Assembly: GCF_028476545.1 (NCBI RefSeq)
Contig: NW_026731643.1
Span: 124,001 to 188,000, forward strand
Direction: 5' to 3'
Source of the DNA: Physella acuta
Taxonomy: Eukaryota > Mollusca > Gastropoda > Physidae
Length of the DNA stretch: 64,000 bases
In this document: one piece after another, positions 11,094-22,696 of the stretch
Layout of the letters: every line of letters starts with the position of its first letter
How positions within the stretch are numbered: position 1 is the stretch's first letter
Position numbers and translations under genes: made by a program
Notes under the pieces: generated by a model
The model's input: only the letters and a program-made list of their open reading frames with translations
Databases searched by the model: none
What the model was told of the DNA's origin: nothing

Positions 11094-11461
11094 TGTATGC
11101 GTGTTTACGTACACGCGTGGGCGAAACGTGTTGGGCACACGTTTATTTTTTTTAATCATCATTGTGTTGGGATCTAGATGGTGTTGGAGGGCTCATTGTA
11201 AAGTCAGATTGTCTGAGGATAGATGGACTGTATGAGAAAGTTGTTTTCGATTTAGATGTACTGTATGGGAAAGTTATCTACGATGTATAAGATAATAAAG
11301 ATACGAACGTTGACTTCACACTTTTTAGCCAATAAGCTTTCTTTTAAGCATGAATAGACAGAGCTAAGCGCATGCATCATTTAGCCATAGTGTCAAATCG
11401 TATACTATCTGATCCCATTCCATCGAATTCCATCTCATAAGATCATATCCGATTTCTCCGA

Positions 11462-11692
11462 TCCATCCATCCTTTCTTCTATTATCCATTTTCCCCACTG
11501 GTCTATTGTCCTACTGTCCACCTATCCATCAACCTATCAAGTCATCCATTCATCCATTCATTTATCCATCCATTCATCCAATTATCCATTTATTCACTCA
11601 TCCATTAATTTATTCATCCATTTATCCATGCATACACTCATCCATACACCCACTCAATTATACATTCACTCACTCATCCATACATCCATTTA
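11462..11692. repeat. (ATCC/ATTC)n microsatellite
   Basis: Long degenerate tetranucleotide array of CATCCATTCATC-type units on the plus strand. The frame 11506-11715 is a by-product (repeating I-H-P-S). Confidence 0.85.
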
Positions 11693-11847
11693 GAATCAAT
11701 CCATTTTACTGTTAGTTATATTATCCTTATCATAGAAAATAATTTCTAATTTTATAAAACCAGAGTTCCCCCCACACCCTCACCCGAACACAAGACTAAC
11801 CCCACCTCCCCACACCTTCCTGTAATATGAAATCTGAGGATGTCCAG

Positions 11848-11964
11848 GGGTTAATTGATGGGCCACTAGCTAACACTCCCCTCCATGGGTTAATTGATGG
11901 GCCACTAGCTAACACTCCCCTCCATGGGTTAAGTGATGGGCCACTAGCTAACACACCCCTCCAG
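11848..11964. repeat. 39-bp tandem repeat, 3 copies
   Basis: Units at 11848-11886, 11887-11925 and 11926-11964. The first two are identical or nearly so; the third has two or three changes. Each carries GATGGGCCACTAGCTAACAC. Confidence 0.92.
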
Positions 11965-12017
11965 GGTGTCTACGATACGTCTCCATCTCCTCTCAGATGG
12001 TATTGATTTACTCCGCT

Positions 12018-12318
12018 GGTTCTCATCCCATCTCACTCGTACCCCATCTCACCCGTACCCCATCTCACCCATACGCCATCTCACCCATACGCCATCTCAC
12101 CCATACGCCACCTCACCCATACCCCATCTCACCCATACCCCATCTCACCCATACGCCATCTCACCCATACGCCATCTCACCCATACGCCACCTCACCCAT
12201 ACCCCATCCCACCCATACCCCACCTCACCCGTACCCCACCTCACCCATACGCCATCCCATCTCTCCCATACCCCACCTCACCCATACCCCATCTCACCCA
12301 TACCCCATCTCATCCATA
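12018..12318. repeat. 16-bp minisatellite (CCCATACSCCATCTCA-type)
   Basis: About 19 units, with C/G and T/C variants arranged in runs such as CATACGCC and CATACCCC. Both long frames across it (11966-12319, 11997-12419) only reflect the repeat (H-P-Y-P-T-S). Confidence 0.92.
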
Positions 12319-13809
12319 GCCCTCCCCTAATTAAGATACTATCAGGAAGTAAACTTAAGGCAAAAAAAAACGCATTACGGATTATAACAGTGTTTATACG
12401 AATATGTATATTATCCTAAATATTTGCTAGAAACCCATCAGACCTAACTAGGGGTGCCCTGAACAAATATTAGAACCGTTGATCTACTTTAACCATCAGA
12501 TTCATCATACCATGACACAGTATACCAATTATTATATGACATCGTCGTTGTAATTATTTATTCACAACCTCTATGAAATATGATATTTAAAAATAAAAAA
12601 AATCGACCGCTTGTAATGACAATCTTCTAATAGCGAACTAGATTTATGGTTAAACAAATTAAAAAACAAACAAATTGAAAATAGTAATCAACCATGTTTG
12701 TTACACAATTTAACAAATAAGGCTGACCGTTTTTTTTTTAAATTCATTTTCAAACGAATGAAAATGTTAAATAAAATAGTAAACAGTAATAAGTTTTATT
12801 AAGGATTAAAAATATAGGATATAAAGAATATATATTACAGAACGGGAATAATTAACATTTTAATTTTAAGTCACACATTAAAAACAAAATTTAGTGTAAA
12901 TATCCATGTGTATATTTTGTAACAACTGCAAGATCTGACGACTTACTAAATCATTCCACTACCAAACTAGTTTTTTCCTCTTCGACAACTGTAGAGAATT
13001 TAGATGTTTCAATAGGAGAAGGGAGACAACAGGATTAAGTACCGGCAGACTAAGGTGAGTTGTGTTCGCCGATGTTGTCAAATCCGAACTGACCAAGGAC
13101 GTTAATAACGTTCATAATAATTGTCTTGTGGTGATCCGATCACAAAATTACCGATTGGGGTTGAAAGTAATTTTTTTGTCGCGTGGGGTGACGACTTAAT
13201 TGAGAAACAAAAGAAATGAAAAAAATATGTTGGCGTCCTAATTGGTTAAAGCTATAAATATCGCGTTATTATTTTAATTTTAAAATTCTCCTGTTTCAAA
13301 AAAGTAAAAAATAAATATTTAAATAGTCATTTATCATAAAAAGCTTTTAACACCGCTAAAAACAATAAAACAATCTTTCTATCTTTAAAAACGTGACTTC
13401 TCATGAAACCTTTGACACGCTGTGAGGTTATTTATCATACAGTTTATATATTTTTTTACATTTTGTTTTGGAAATACATAAAGTTTCGTATATTTGTATA
13501 GACATTTTAAAAATCATTTTCACATAAACCTAAATTGGAGCCACAATTTGAGACGTAACTTTAACCAAAAACCTAAACATCAACCTAAAACATCCGATCC
13601 AGAACTAAACGAATGACTGAAGAGACTGATGCGGGTCATTTGTAAGATATATTAGAACAGGTTAGAACAGTCCCGAACGTAGGGGAGAGTGTGCGTGTGT
13701 GAGTTGAGTTAACCCGGGGGTGTTTTGGTGTTGTCATCCCAAACTTGAATGTGGATGTAGAAGTGGGAGTGAACAGTTATTAGGGGGCTTTTTTGTAGAG
13801 ACCAGCTGC
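12319..13809. other. AT-rich DNA, no gene seen
   Basis: No domain, RNA gene or repeat was recognised. A somewhat GC-richer patch at about 13030-13190 has no frame worth reporting. Confidence 0.5.
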
Positions 13810-14005
13810 CAGATTTTCTTCCAGGTATCTCTTCGGGGGGGGGGGGGGGGACTAAACCCCCCCCCCCCCCGAAGAAAGTCTACCGCTCCCCCGAACGAAA
13901 TGGAGTCTATGTATAGAATATATACTTTTAACCGTGTCCGTAACCTCCGAAAATTTCTAGTGCCCCCCCCCCCCCCCCCGGAGAAAAAAGTCTGGAAGGA
14001 CACTG
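13810..14005 (-). mobile_element. hAT-type MITE, copy C (polyG family)
   Basis: 196 bp. Starts CAGATTTTCTTCCAGG and ends GTCTGGAAGGACACTG. Flanks CCAGCTGC and CCAGCGAC match 6 of 8, so this looks older than copies A, D and E. Three frames at 13720-14170 are by-products of its C/G runs. Confidence 0.78.
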
Positions 14006-14186
14006 CCAGCGACCAGGACATGCCTCTGTAATGTGTAAAACGAGAACAAATAAAGAACTGAACATTGCCTTGGATCGTGTTTTGTACTGAATGAAAGCTT
14101 GTCGCAACAACGACCTGTGCCTTTGACTACACACACTATACCCGCCAGGAACACCTGTCAGCTGCGTCATTTCCGAGTATCGATAT

Positions 14187-14340
14187 CAGACGGATTCCGT
14201 AGGATGTGTCAACTGATCCGCATTAGCGGAGTCGGACGGATTCCGTAGGACAGGTAGCCTGGATGAACGAATGAATTACGTCGGACGGATTCCGAAAGGT
14301 CTCATAAGGACTTTTTTCCGTTGACTAACGAATGAATGAC
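14187..14340. repeat. Short tandem repeat with CGGACGGATTCCG
   Basis: Three copies of (A/T)CGGACGGATTCCG at roughly 45-60 bp spacing and two copies of AACGAATGAATKACG. Diverged. Confidence 0.55.
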
Positions 14341-14430
14341 GCGCGTTCATCACTTGCCCGATCTTGTCTATGTAATGTAGGTCTTTATAATCGAGGAACG
14401 AAACCCAATCCTTATCGTAGAATCAGACCT

Positions 14431-14665
14431 GGAACGGCATGGCCTGGAGTTAGAGCGTTGGACTGCTAACCTGAATGTATGGAGTTCGGATCATGGTACC
14501 AAGTCCGTATGACTTCATTGATTCCATCCAGCTCTGATGAGAACATAGCTAACTTTATGGAAATGAAAATTGCTGGGCATAGTGCATATTCATTCACACG
14601 CCGAGGTAATTGAAACAGGTTAATTCTACTTCACCTGTCCCATGGACCGTCTGGTTTTCAAAGGG
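14431..14665 (+). mobile_element. SINE copy
   Basis: tRNA-like head with GGCATGGCCTGGAGTTAGAG and GAGTTCGGATC, then the family body (CCATCCAGCTCTGATG, TGCTGGGCATAGTGC) and the 3' block (GCCGAGG, GAAACAGGT, CTACTTCACCTG). Diverged but near full length. Confidence 0.8.
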
Positions 14666-15339
14666 TACTTTTACTTTATTTATCCTAAACGTCACAGATA
14701 AAAAATAATTAATCTATACATCACAAAACTAAACTGAGATAATTCTGAATGTTTTAGGCTTTTGAACTAGTTTACATTGTACAAGAGACTTAGTACTGCT
14801 CCACTATGTAGTAAGTTCAGCCAAGTCACGTGATTTGAATAACCGAACGACCTAAACCATTAAAAAACAACTACATTGGCAAAAATAAAATAAAAAAATA
14901 TCTTTGAATTTCAACTTAGGAGGCTTCTGGGATAGAAATGTTCGTTTCCCAGTACCCGGATGCAATACTTTTTTTATATCTCAAGGCCGCAGAAGAGTTC
15001 TACATCTTGTTTCTAGTTAATTACCTTAATTAACTAACCTCCAAGAGGTTTTTTTTTAATGACCACATTTGGCAACTTTAGCACGATCTGGGAAACACAA
15101 ATTAAATTACAATTATCGTTTGCTGTGATTTGAGTATATTAAGTTATCTTGAAACGACATCATCATTTCTCAAGATGAAGGTCAACATATACCTACTCTT
15201 TGACCTTGACATTGCCTCGAGGTTAGAATGAGGTTTCAAACCTTGTCACTATTGATGGGTTAGGCTAAAGTAGGCCCATAGTTACAGCCGGAACTACGAA
15301 AAAAAAAAAATCAACCTATATTACTGAACATGGCCACTG

Positions 15340-15560
15340 ATCTATACGCTTCTGACGACCGCGGGAGATTTATGTTTGAAAATTTGCGGTCGGAGCAGAC
15401 GATAATTATAAGTTTTCCCATCCCGCCGGCCTCAGACGCATCTATCATCCGGGGACTCCGCGACCGGCAGATGACGTCACGCCTTACGATGAGCGGCGCT
15501 GTGGAAATGGTGGTCGAGTTGGTAGTTGTCTCGACTTACGACTTTGACCTCCATGGGTTA
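15340..15560. other. CpG-containing block with a perfect CRE
   Basis: Locally GC-rich inside AT-rich DNA. It holds TGACGTCA at 15472-15479 and a 6-bp stem GACCGC/GCGGTC (15357-15362, 15386-15391). A 77-codon frame (15330-15563) covers it but matches no family I know. It could be an enhancer, a promoter or a small exon. Confidence 0.25.
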
Positions 15561-15673
15561 TAAAAAAAAAGTTAAAAAAAAAAAAACAACACCTAATTGC
15601 TATGTTCTTCATAAACATATGTAGTTATATTAACATTAAAAATTATAATGATACATTAATTTACAGTTATAAT

Positions 15674-15766
15674 AGGAAGTCTTTGTCGAGAAGTAGAGCG
15701 TACAAGTACTAACCCAAAAGTCTCGAGTTCTATTCGCTGGATCTAGTCACGATGAATTTCATTAGT
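15674..15766 (+). mobile_element. SINE head fragment, host of a nested SINE
   Basis: tRNA-like head (GTAGAGCG, CTAACCCAAAAGTCTCGAG, then a B-box-like TTCTATTCG). It is cut at its right edge by the inverted SINE at 15780-16004. Confidence 0.6.
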
Positions 15767-15779
15767 CCATAACGCTATG

Positions 15780-16004
15780 GTGTAAAGTTTCAAACCTGAC
15801 GGTCTATGGGGCAAGTGAAGTAGAGTTCACCTCGGCAGAGATAGTGTGGTCAGCACTTTGCCCAGCCGCCTTTACTTTCTCTAACGTGAGTTAGGTACCC
15901 ATCAGAGTTGGGTACCTCAGGAACGGTCTTCTGACTTGAACCCGGATTCGAACTCGAGACTTACGGGTTAGCAGTCCAGCTCTGTACCGCTAGACCACTC
16001 CGTC
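15780..16004 (-). mobile_element. SINE copy with 13-bp target duplication
   Basis: Full-length copy, the clearest of the family. Head at the high-coordinate end (GACGGAGTGGTCTAGCGG, then GAGTTCGAATCCGGG), 3' end at about 15780-15800. It is flanked by CCATAACGCTATG at 15767-15779 and 16005-16017, an exact 13-bp duplication, which shows insertion by target-primed reverse transcription and suggests it is fairly young. Confidence 0.92.
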
Positions 16005-16426
16005 CCATAACGCTATGATGAGTACCTCATTAAATAAGGAAATTTTAAGTACGAATGTATCTTTCTAGACATACACTCTCCTGTTGTATTTTTATGAGTT
16101 ACAGGGGAAGTAACTAATCAATAAGTTTACATCTCGGTCAAAATAAATTATCTTCTAAAATTTAAGGTTCGTTAAATTCAATTTTCAAAAACATTATAAC
16201 GCGTTATAATGCATTTTTAAATTCAATGAGAAGATACCACAAACTTTACCAAATGTCTTGATCAATTATTTATTTTTACGTGATATTTATGCAATTTACA
16301 CAGTATGTGATCTATCACGTACGAAACCTAGACAACTTCCATTTAATTTACTGTAGTGATCTCCTCTGGCTGATTTTTCCGTTGCGAAAATATAAAAAAA
16401 GTTAATAAAAAGTCTATTGACAATTT

Positions 16427-16947
16427 AAGCGCAATTTCCTTATGTTATCCATAACAAATTTTTTTTTTTTTTGACCGAACGAAAGGATATTTTTTTGCGC
16501 TAAAAACCTACACGATGCTCAGTTTAAATTAAAAATATCATCCTAGGCCTACAGGATGCTCAGTTTAAAAATGCTTAATTAATTTTTTTGTGACCGAACG
16601 AAAAAATATTTTTGAAAACTTTCTTCGGCAATATTGTTCTAAATTATGGCAGGAATCGATTGGTAAATATTTCAAGTCGCTAAGTGGTCTGGTTGCCGAG
16701 ATATGGGCCAAAAACTGCATTTTTTCGAGTTGTTTTTTGGCTTTTCCGGGAAATCCAGGAAGGAATTCCGGGAATTTTTTTGGCCCACAATCATCCTCGG
16801 AACTTGCTTAACATATTTGCTTTTGGAACTAGTCCTCGATATTGCTTCGTTGAGGAGGAGATACGACTTAAAGCTGCGGACACACATCTATACATCCAGA
16901 AATGACGAGTTAATAATCGCAATTCTCCAGTATGGAAATTGCGCTAA
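16427..16947. mobile_element. Possible TIR element, ~520 bp
   Basis: AGCGCAATTTCC near 16427-16439 is matched in inverse by GGAAATTGCGCT at about 16934-16946. Inside, GACCGAACGAAA followed by ATATTTTT occurs twice (about 16474 and 16592). No clear target duplication. Overlapping frames at 16590-16978 show no domain. Confidence 0.3.
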
Positions 16948-17494
16948 AAACCACCAATCAAACAGCCACAACAAATAAAGCAATCACACTTATCTTAATT
17001 AACACGACTAGACAAAGAACAGAAGATGAAAACAACTTGTTTATAGATCGTCTAATTATAAATATAGGAATTAAATCAGGTTTAATTTTTTTTTAAAAAC
17101 CCTCACATCGAGTTATTAAAAGAACCATTTCAAACAAAGTTAAGACATAGACTGGAACTCTCACCTAACTAAACAAAAAATAGAAAAAAAGTATTAATAT
17201 TAATTAAGACAGTCTCATGCCAAACATCACTTGATCAGCCCTCTAGTAAATTAACATCAGAACAGTCGTTGGATTTCTCAGGTTTTAAAGGGGCACAATC
17301 TGAACGGTAATTGAAGATTCACCCCCCACTCTTCCCACCCCCACGTAACCGGATTGGCGGATAGATAAAAGGCAGCGTACTCTCATCGCCATTGCTCCCC
17401 CAACAAACCATCTTGAATAAACATCAAAACTTCCCAGTACCCACCCATTCCACTGTATATAATATAAACATTTGAGTATGAAAGTTTCAGTTCT
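16948..17494. other. AT-rich DNA, no gene seen
   Basis: No repeat or domain recognised; the frame 17285-17518 is short and unsupported. Confidence 0.5.
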
Positions 17495-17757
17495 AGCAAA
17501 GTTGTAAATCCGCAACAATGCTCATAAGTCACCTGATGACCACAGTCAAGTTAGACCGGACGCCCCGGGTCAACGTCTATTCCATTACAGCAAAGTTGTA
17601 AATGTGCAACAGTCATCACAAGATGACCACAGTCAAGTTAGACCGGACGCCCCGGGTCAACGTCTATGCTTTTAATAGCAAAGTTGTAAATGTGCAATAG
17701 TCCTCACATGATGGACACAGTTAAATAACAGCGGACGCCACGGTTCAACGTCTATGT
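17495..17757. repeat. ~90-bp tandem repeat, nearly 3 copies
   Basis: AGCAAAGTTGTAAAT marks unit starts at 17495, 17589 and 17677 (spacing 94 and 88). Each unit also carries GGACGCCCCGGGTCAACGTC or a diverged form. The third copy is the most diverged. Confidence 0.85.
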
Positions 17758-17907
17758 ACGCTCACAAATATACGAATCTGAGACTTAAAAAATACTGTAT
17801 ATGTCATTAACTGAAATGTGTATCAGTTCTAGATGCAAGCCCTCAACCTTCCTGCCACACAGAAAGTATAAAAAAGAAATTGCCCTTCTACTCATATTTA
17901 AATTTCA

Positions 17908-17939
<32 letters not shown>
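17908..17939. repeat. Poly(T) tract
   Basis: About 30 consecutive T on the plus strand. It could be the A-tail of a minus-strand retroposon, but no body was recognised beside it. Confidence 0.8.
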
Positions 17940-17945
<6 letters not shown>

Positions 17946-18041
17946 TCGACCTCTCTACTTAACACTTAAATGTTAAAATTTTCAAGTTACAAAAAAAAAG
18001 TTCAATTCAGACGATTTCTATTATGTGTAAGAAGAAAACCA

Positions 18042-18047
<6 letters not shown>

Positions 18048-18111
<64 letters not shown>
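18048..18111. repeat. (TA)n microsatellite
   Basis: About 32 uninterrupted TA dinucleotides. Confidence 0.95.
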
Positions 18112-18113
<2 letters not shown>

Positions 18114-19083
18114 TATATCAGAAAGAAGTGTTAATATTCTAAACATGTCTAAGACCTCATAAGCCGATGATGAAAATTGTCGTACTAAAGCGAACATTAC
18201 AAAACAAACTGCCGTTGTAAATTACATTATGTTATGTGGCATTTAAAAAGAACTTCTATTAAAAAGGATTAGTGTTTCTTAAATACCACATAATATTATG
18301 GCATCGAATTTTGACTATTTAGTCCCATTGAGCCAAACTGAGGCCATATATCGTGTATCATATGAACAATAAGTGTATAGAGCCCATATTAAAGTACGTA
18401 TTTACTCCAAGGGATCCCATATTAAAAACATACAACATCCGTCAAACGCATTAAGTAGTCAAATAGTGTCCGCATTAACCCACTATTTATATCATCAGAA
18501 AAAAACCCCACTAAATGAGACGATATACCACACTAAATAGTCTGTACCTCCCTATTTAAACCCAGTCTTAAGCTCCAGACAGCTCCCATCCAAAACAAAG
18601 ACCCACACAGTCCATTTACCATACTGTGTATTCCCATAGAGTGTATGTAAATTTGCTTGAGCCCATTCTTCATGATTTACAACCCCCGTGTATAACAATA
18701 GCTTCTCTAGGGCTCCATTGCCGGCTAGCTGAGGGGGAAATGATAGGTTACGATAGTGAGTCGAGTTCTGGCATAAGGAGTTGGGTAGGGGGGGTATTAC
18801 GGCTGAACAACAGTGACCAACAGCATATAGTAGTCATGTTATTACGACTGATACAGAGAAGACAACGCAATAATAATTTATCATTTGTTTTATTATTTTA
18901 GATTTAAAACACGAAGGTGATATTTTTTAAAACAATAAATAGTCTACAATATTTACTTTGGATCTTGTCCAGATAAGCCCCTCCACCTTTTTCCAGCACG
19001 CACGCAACCTTGGTTAATTTCTGATGCCTGTCTAGACGTTTGAATATTCAAGCTCACGCCATACAAACAACTCTTTTCCGCCT
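18112..19083. other. AT-rich DNA, no gene seen
   Basis: A 91-codon frame (18626-18901) has no recognisable domain and no supporting signals. Confidence 0.5.
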
Positions 19084-19575
19084 CTAAGGTTAGGGTTAGG
19101 TTTGGGGTTAAGGTAAGCGTTGGGGTTAGGGTTAGTGTTAAGTTCATGTTCAGGGCTAGGGTTGGGTTAGGGTTAAGATCAAGTTCAGGGCTAGGGCTGG
19201 GTTAGTGTTAGGGTTAAGGTTAAGATCATGGTAAGTGTTGGGGTTGGGTTAGTGTTAAGTTCATGTTCAGGGCTAGGGTTGGGTTAGGGTTAAGATCAAG
19301 TTCAGGGCTAGGGCTGGGTTAGTGTTAGGGTTAAGGTTAAGATCATGGTAAGTGTTGGGGTTGGGTTAGTGTTAAGTTCATGTTCAGGGCTAAGGTTGGG
19401 TTAGTGTTAAGATCAAGTTCAGGGCTAAGGTTGAGTTAGGGTCATGTTCAGGGCTAGGGTTGGGTTAGTGTTAAGTTCATGTTCAGCGCTAAGGTTGGGT
19501 TAGTGTTAAGATCAAGTTCAGGGCTAAGGTTGAGTTAGGGTCATGTTTAGGGCTAAGGTTGAGTTAGGGTAAGAA
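19084..19575 (+). repeat. Degenerate interstitial telomere-motif array
   Basis: TTAGGG and close variants (TTGGGT, TAAGGT, CTAGGG) fill the plus strand. A higher-order unit of about 118 bp is visible: GGTAAGYGTTGGGGTT recurs at 19112, 19230 and 19347. The right part is more diverged, with CAAGTTCAGGGCTAAGG. Too degenerate to be a working telomere. Confidence 0.85.
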
Positions 19576-19766
19576 CCTAAAAGTACAAGTGTCATATCCT
19601 TATTTTTTTAATAACCGTTTTTTTTCGGTGGCGGGGGTTAACTTTTTGGCTTGGAAAGTATCCTTTATTTTTTCGTTTGGTTTTTATTTCAGTTAAAACT
19701 TAAGATAAAAAAAAAAACTTTCAAGTGATAGTTGTGAGAAGTTCAAGTACAGCCCAACTTACATTA

Positions 19767-20008
19767 GGGAGTTTACAGTAGTCTAGCATTGTGAGTTATT
19801 TTTATATAAAACCCCACAATAAATGGAGCTTACAGTAATTTAATGAGTTGTTTTTATTAAAATAAAAAACACAATAAAGGGAGCTTACAGTAGTCTGGAG
19901 TTGTAAGTCGTGTTTAATACAAAACCCCACAATAAACGAAGCTTACAGTAGTCTGGAGTTGTAAGTCGTGTTTAATACAAAACCCCACAATAAATGAAGC
20001 GTACAGTA
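19767..20008. repeat. 58-bp tandem repeat, about 4 copies
   Basis: Units contain GCTTACAGTAGTCTGGAG and ACCCCACAATAAA. The two middle-right copies are nearly identical; the left ones are diverged. Confidence 0.85.
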
Positions 20009-20511
20009 CAGGATCGTTTCTTAAATAGCCGTGATCGATCGGTATAATTTCATTCTTGAACTCCCCACCGATCAGAATAATTCAATTAGTTTCATTCGCA
20101 CTCAAGTATTGGATACTGGCTCTTGAGTCGAGTCGGATTTGTATTTCTGCACTGGGGGATTCAAACATATTGACTTGTTTGTGAGAGGCGTATGTCATGG
20201 TTTAGATCCGTTCAAGTATTATTGTTGTGTTGGGAAATACAGTTTAGTTAAAATACATCAGTTTATATAAAGTAATCTACTATTAATTTATTAAAATTAA
20301 TTGCCTTAAAACAACTTAGTTTTTTTTCTCTTACGTTTGATTTCAAACAAAAGCACACATTTAGGTTTAGGCTAGTATTGACCTAAACACGTAAAGAGTA
20401 CACTGTATACACATAATATAGCTGAAATTCTACATAAAAGGTTTGTATAATGTCATTACTATAGCATGTTTAAATGTAATGTTCATGTAGCTGGAGCTTC
20501 AGTTTCTAAGC

Positions 20512-21080
20512 CAGAATTTCTTTCAGACATCTTTTCGGGCAAGGGTGGGTGGCACTGACCCTAAGAAGCACACGTACCCTCCCCCACCCCCTTTCCTATA
20601 TAAAATGCAATCGATATAGAAAATAAATACTACGAGCCGGCCCGCGGCATAACATACGCCGCTATTTAGTTGTTTCTAATTTTCAATAATTCATAATTTG
20701 TGAATTCGACAGTACCAACGCTGACACTGAAAATATTTCTTTAAAACACTATAAGTAGCTCGTTAAGGACCATAACCCCCCCCCCCCTTCCCCCCCCTCC
20801 CCCCCTACGTTTAAAATCGTTGGCTCTGCTTGTAAACATTTAGAGTGAACACAGCTCACTCAAACCATGTAGGGGTGGGGAGGTAGGGAGAGCGTTTGCA
20901 GCTTGTTTTCTAACGGCTCGAAGAGGAGAATTATATATATAGATTACCAGTGTCCACTCCCAACTCCAGGTAAAATTTAGACTCCCCCCCACTCCCGTAA
21001 GTCCCGAAAGTGCCACGTACCCCCACGCTCCCTCCCCCCCCCCCCCCTGCGGCGGAGAAAAGAAGTCTGAAAGAAAAAAA
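20512..21080 (-). mobile_element. hAT-type MITE, copy G, old and split by element X
   Basis: Left part 20512-20632 (CAGAATTTCTTTCAGACATC, CTTTTCGG, TATAGAAAATA) and right part 20943-21080 (CCAGTGTCC, GGAGAAAAGAAGTCTG) together align with the polyG MITE. The 310 bases between are element X. This is the most diverged copy, and its target duplication is no longer readable. Confidence 0.75.
20633..20942 (+). mobile_element. Element X, copy 1 (unclassified interspersed repeat)
   Basis: Starts CGAGCCGGCCCGCGGCATAA directly after TA and ends AATTATATATATAG. It shares most of its length with 49871-50268. Near the start GCGGC and GCCGC form a small hairpin. Inserted into MITE copy G, so it is younger than that copy. 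No coding capacity. Confidence 0.75.
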
Positions 21081-21289
21081 TTTAAACAGCCTGTTAAAAG
21101 TATGCTGTGAAAGATTTAGTGTTTATCAATGTACATTCTATACACATTTTTGTAAACCCGTTGCTAACTGACAGACTTCAAATGATAATTCTTTTTCTTT
21201 TTTACCGAGGGTAGAGTGAATTGAATTCTTTTCTATCTATACTGCATTAGGCTAGTTCTTGTCTTATTTACAGTTCACTTCCGGGGAAG

Positions 21290-21400
21290 ATTTCCCATGG
21301 TCCTTTAACGAAATAGACCAATCAGAATGCTGCATCTATTTAAAGGTTGGTGCAGACAGACACAAAGACTTAGGTCATTCACCTTGGTGACTGTATTTAA
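21290..21400 (+). promoter_or_regulatory. Weak candidate promoter
   Basis: A CCAAT box (GACCAATCAG, about 21327-21336) is followed about 12 bases later by a TATA-like TATTTAAAGG. The spacing is short for a CCAAT box and no gene follows on the plus strand. Chance is quite possible. Confidence 0.15.
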
Positions 21401-21867
21401 GAAATGAAACCTGAAACTCTAGCACCAGGTTTTACATTTAAAACACGAAGAGTTACGTCCAGAGTTTCCCATCTGCCAGAGAGTCTGAAGTTGGAGCCAG
21501 AAATAGAAGTCATGTTGACAGAATTCTGACCGGGGAAAATTGGTTATGTCAATTTTTCCAAAGGGATCTAAGATTCTCCACCGGTTTAATACGGCAGACG
21601 GGAGATCGTATATCTAGACATTATCTCAGGCACATATATCTATGGGAAAACATCCAAGTAATGATTTTTGAAAACTTCTAGATATTTTATGTGATTTTTT
21701 TTATCCCAAGGGCGACTGCCTGACGGGGACTTGATCCTATAAACTACATTGGGATCTGGGATCGTTGTTTGTGTATTGTAACCTGACCCCAACATGTTTA
21801 TATACGCTTGAAAAATTACATATCGGTTTATGACTTAAGTATAGTAAAGAAAGTAAAGCTCCCTTTC

Positions 21868-21930
21868 AAACCTGACGGTCTACGGGGCAAGTGAAGTAGA
21901 GTTCACTTGTTTCTGTGACCTCGGCAGATG
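21868..21930 (-). mobile_element. SINE 3' fragment
   Basis: Minus-strand 3' block only: ACGGTCTACGGGGCAAGTG, AAGTAGAGTTCAC, CTCGGCA. The sequence next to it (CAAACCTGACGGTC) matches the 3' edge of the copy at 15780, so this word belongs to the element. Confidence 0.75.
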
Positions 21931-22696
21931 AAGAGAAAATGTTGTCAATATGTATAGATGTATGTTATTTGCAAGAAAACTTACGTAATTAATACATAAT
22001 TAACAATTGTTATTTTCTTCACTAAACTGAAACTGTCAAGTTTCTTTTTTACTAAGTTACTTTATCACATAAACACTTCAGAAGTTTAATTAGTTGTTTA
22101 AAATTGTTTTCATAACAAGTAACTAAGTAAACATTAAAACTATAAATAAATAATTCTATCTGTCATCGTATAGCACTCGACATACGAGAGAAATATTATT
22201 CTGGTGGCTTTTAAAAATAAACCAAACTTTGTCTGTAACTTTAGAGCACTCACATTTCTTCACATTAATGTTTTTTTTTTAAAGAAATCGATTTTCTAGA
22301 ACTTAATCCCCATTTTTCTACTTACAGCGACCTGACGCCTGAGAAATGCCACACAGTAGGTAGTCGGTGACTTGCTTGTGAATCAACTTGAAAACATATA
22401 CCACGATCTGCTGAGGGCGGTGTGTTTAATAGACGTTGAAAGATTGGTTGATATTTACAGTAGTAGTAACATCGTTTGTAGGTTTTGTTTTTAATAACTG
22501 CATTCTATGACTTTATAAGTCAACACGAGTTTTCATCGTTTAAAGTAGTATTTTAACAGTAGTTCAGGATTAAAGGGAGTGGAATTTATCGTATCGAGTT
22601 GTGGTTTTGTATAACATTTTCGTGCAGTATTCTCGAAATGTTAAGTAGCATTTTATAATTAGGATTAGGTGAACGAAGATCAGTATCCGTCTTATG
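21931..22696. other. AT-rich DNA, no gene seen
   Basis: Nothing recognised. Confidence 0.55.

Noticed and set aside
11966-12419. 117- and 140-codon proline/histidine-rich frames
   Set aside because: Readings of a 16-bp minisatellite.
19084-19575. Working chromosome end (telomere)
   Set aside because: Repeats are degenerate, only about 0.5 kb long, and have unrelated DNA on both sides.
21290-21400. Strong promoter call from CCAAT plus TATA-like words
   Set aside because: Spacing is unusual and no downstream gene was found, so it is kept only as a low-confidence candidate.
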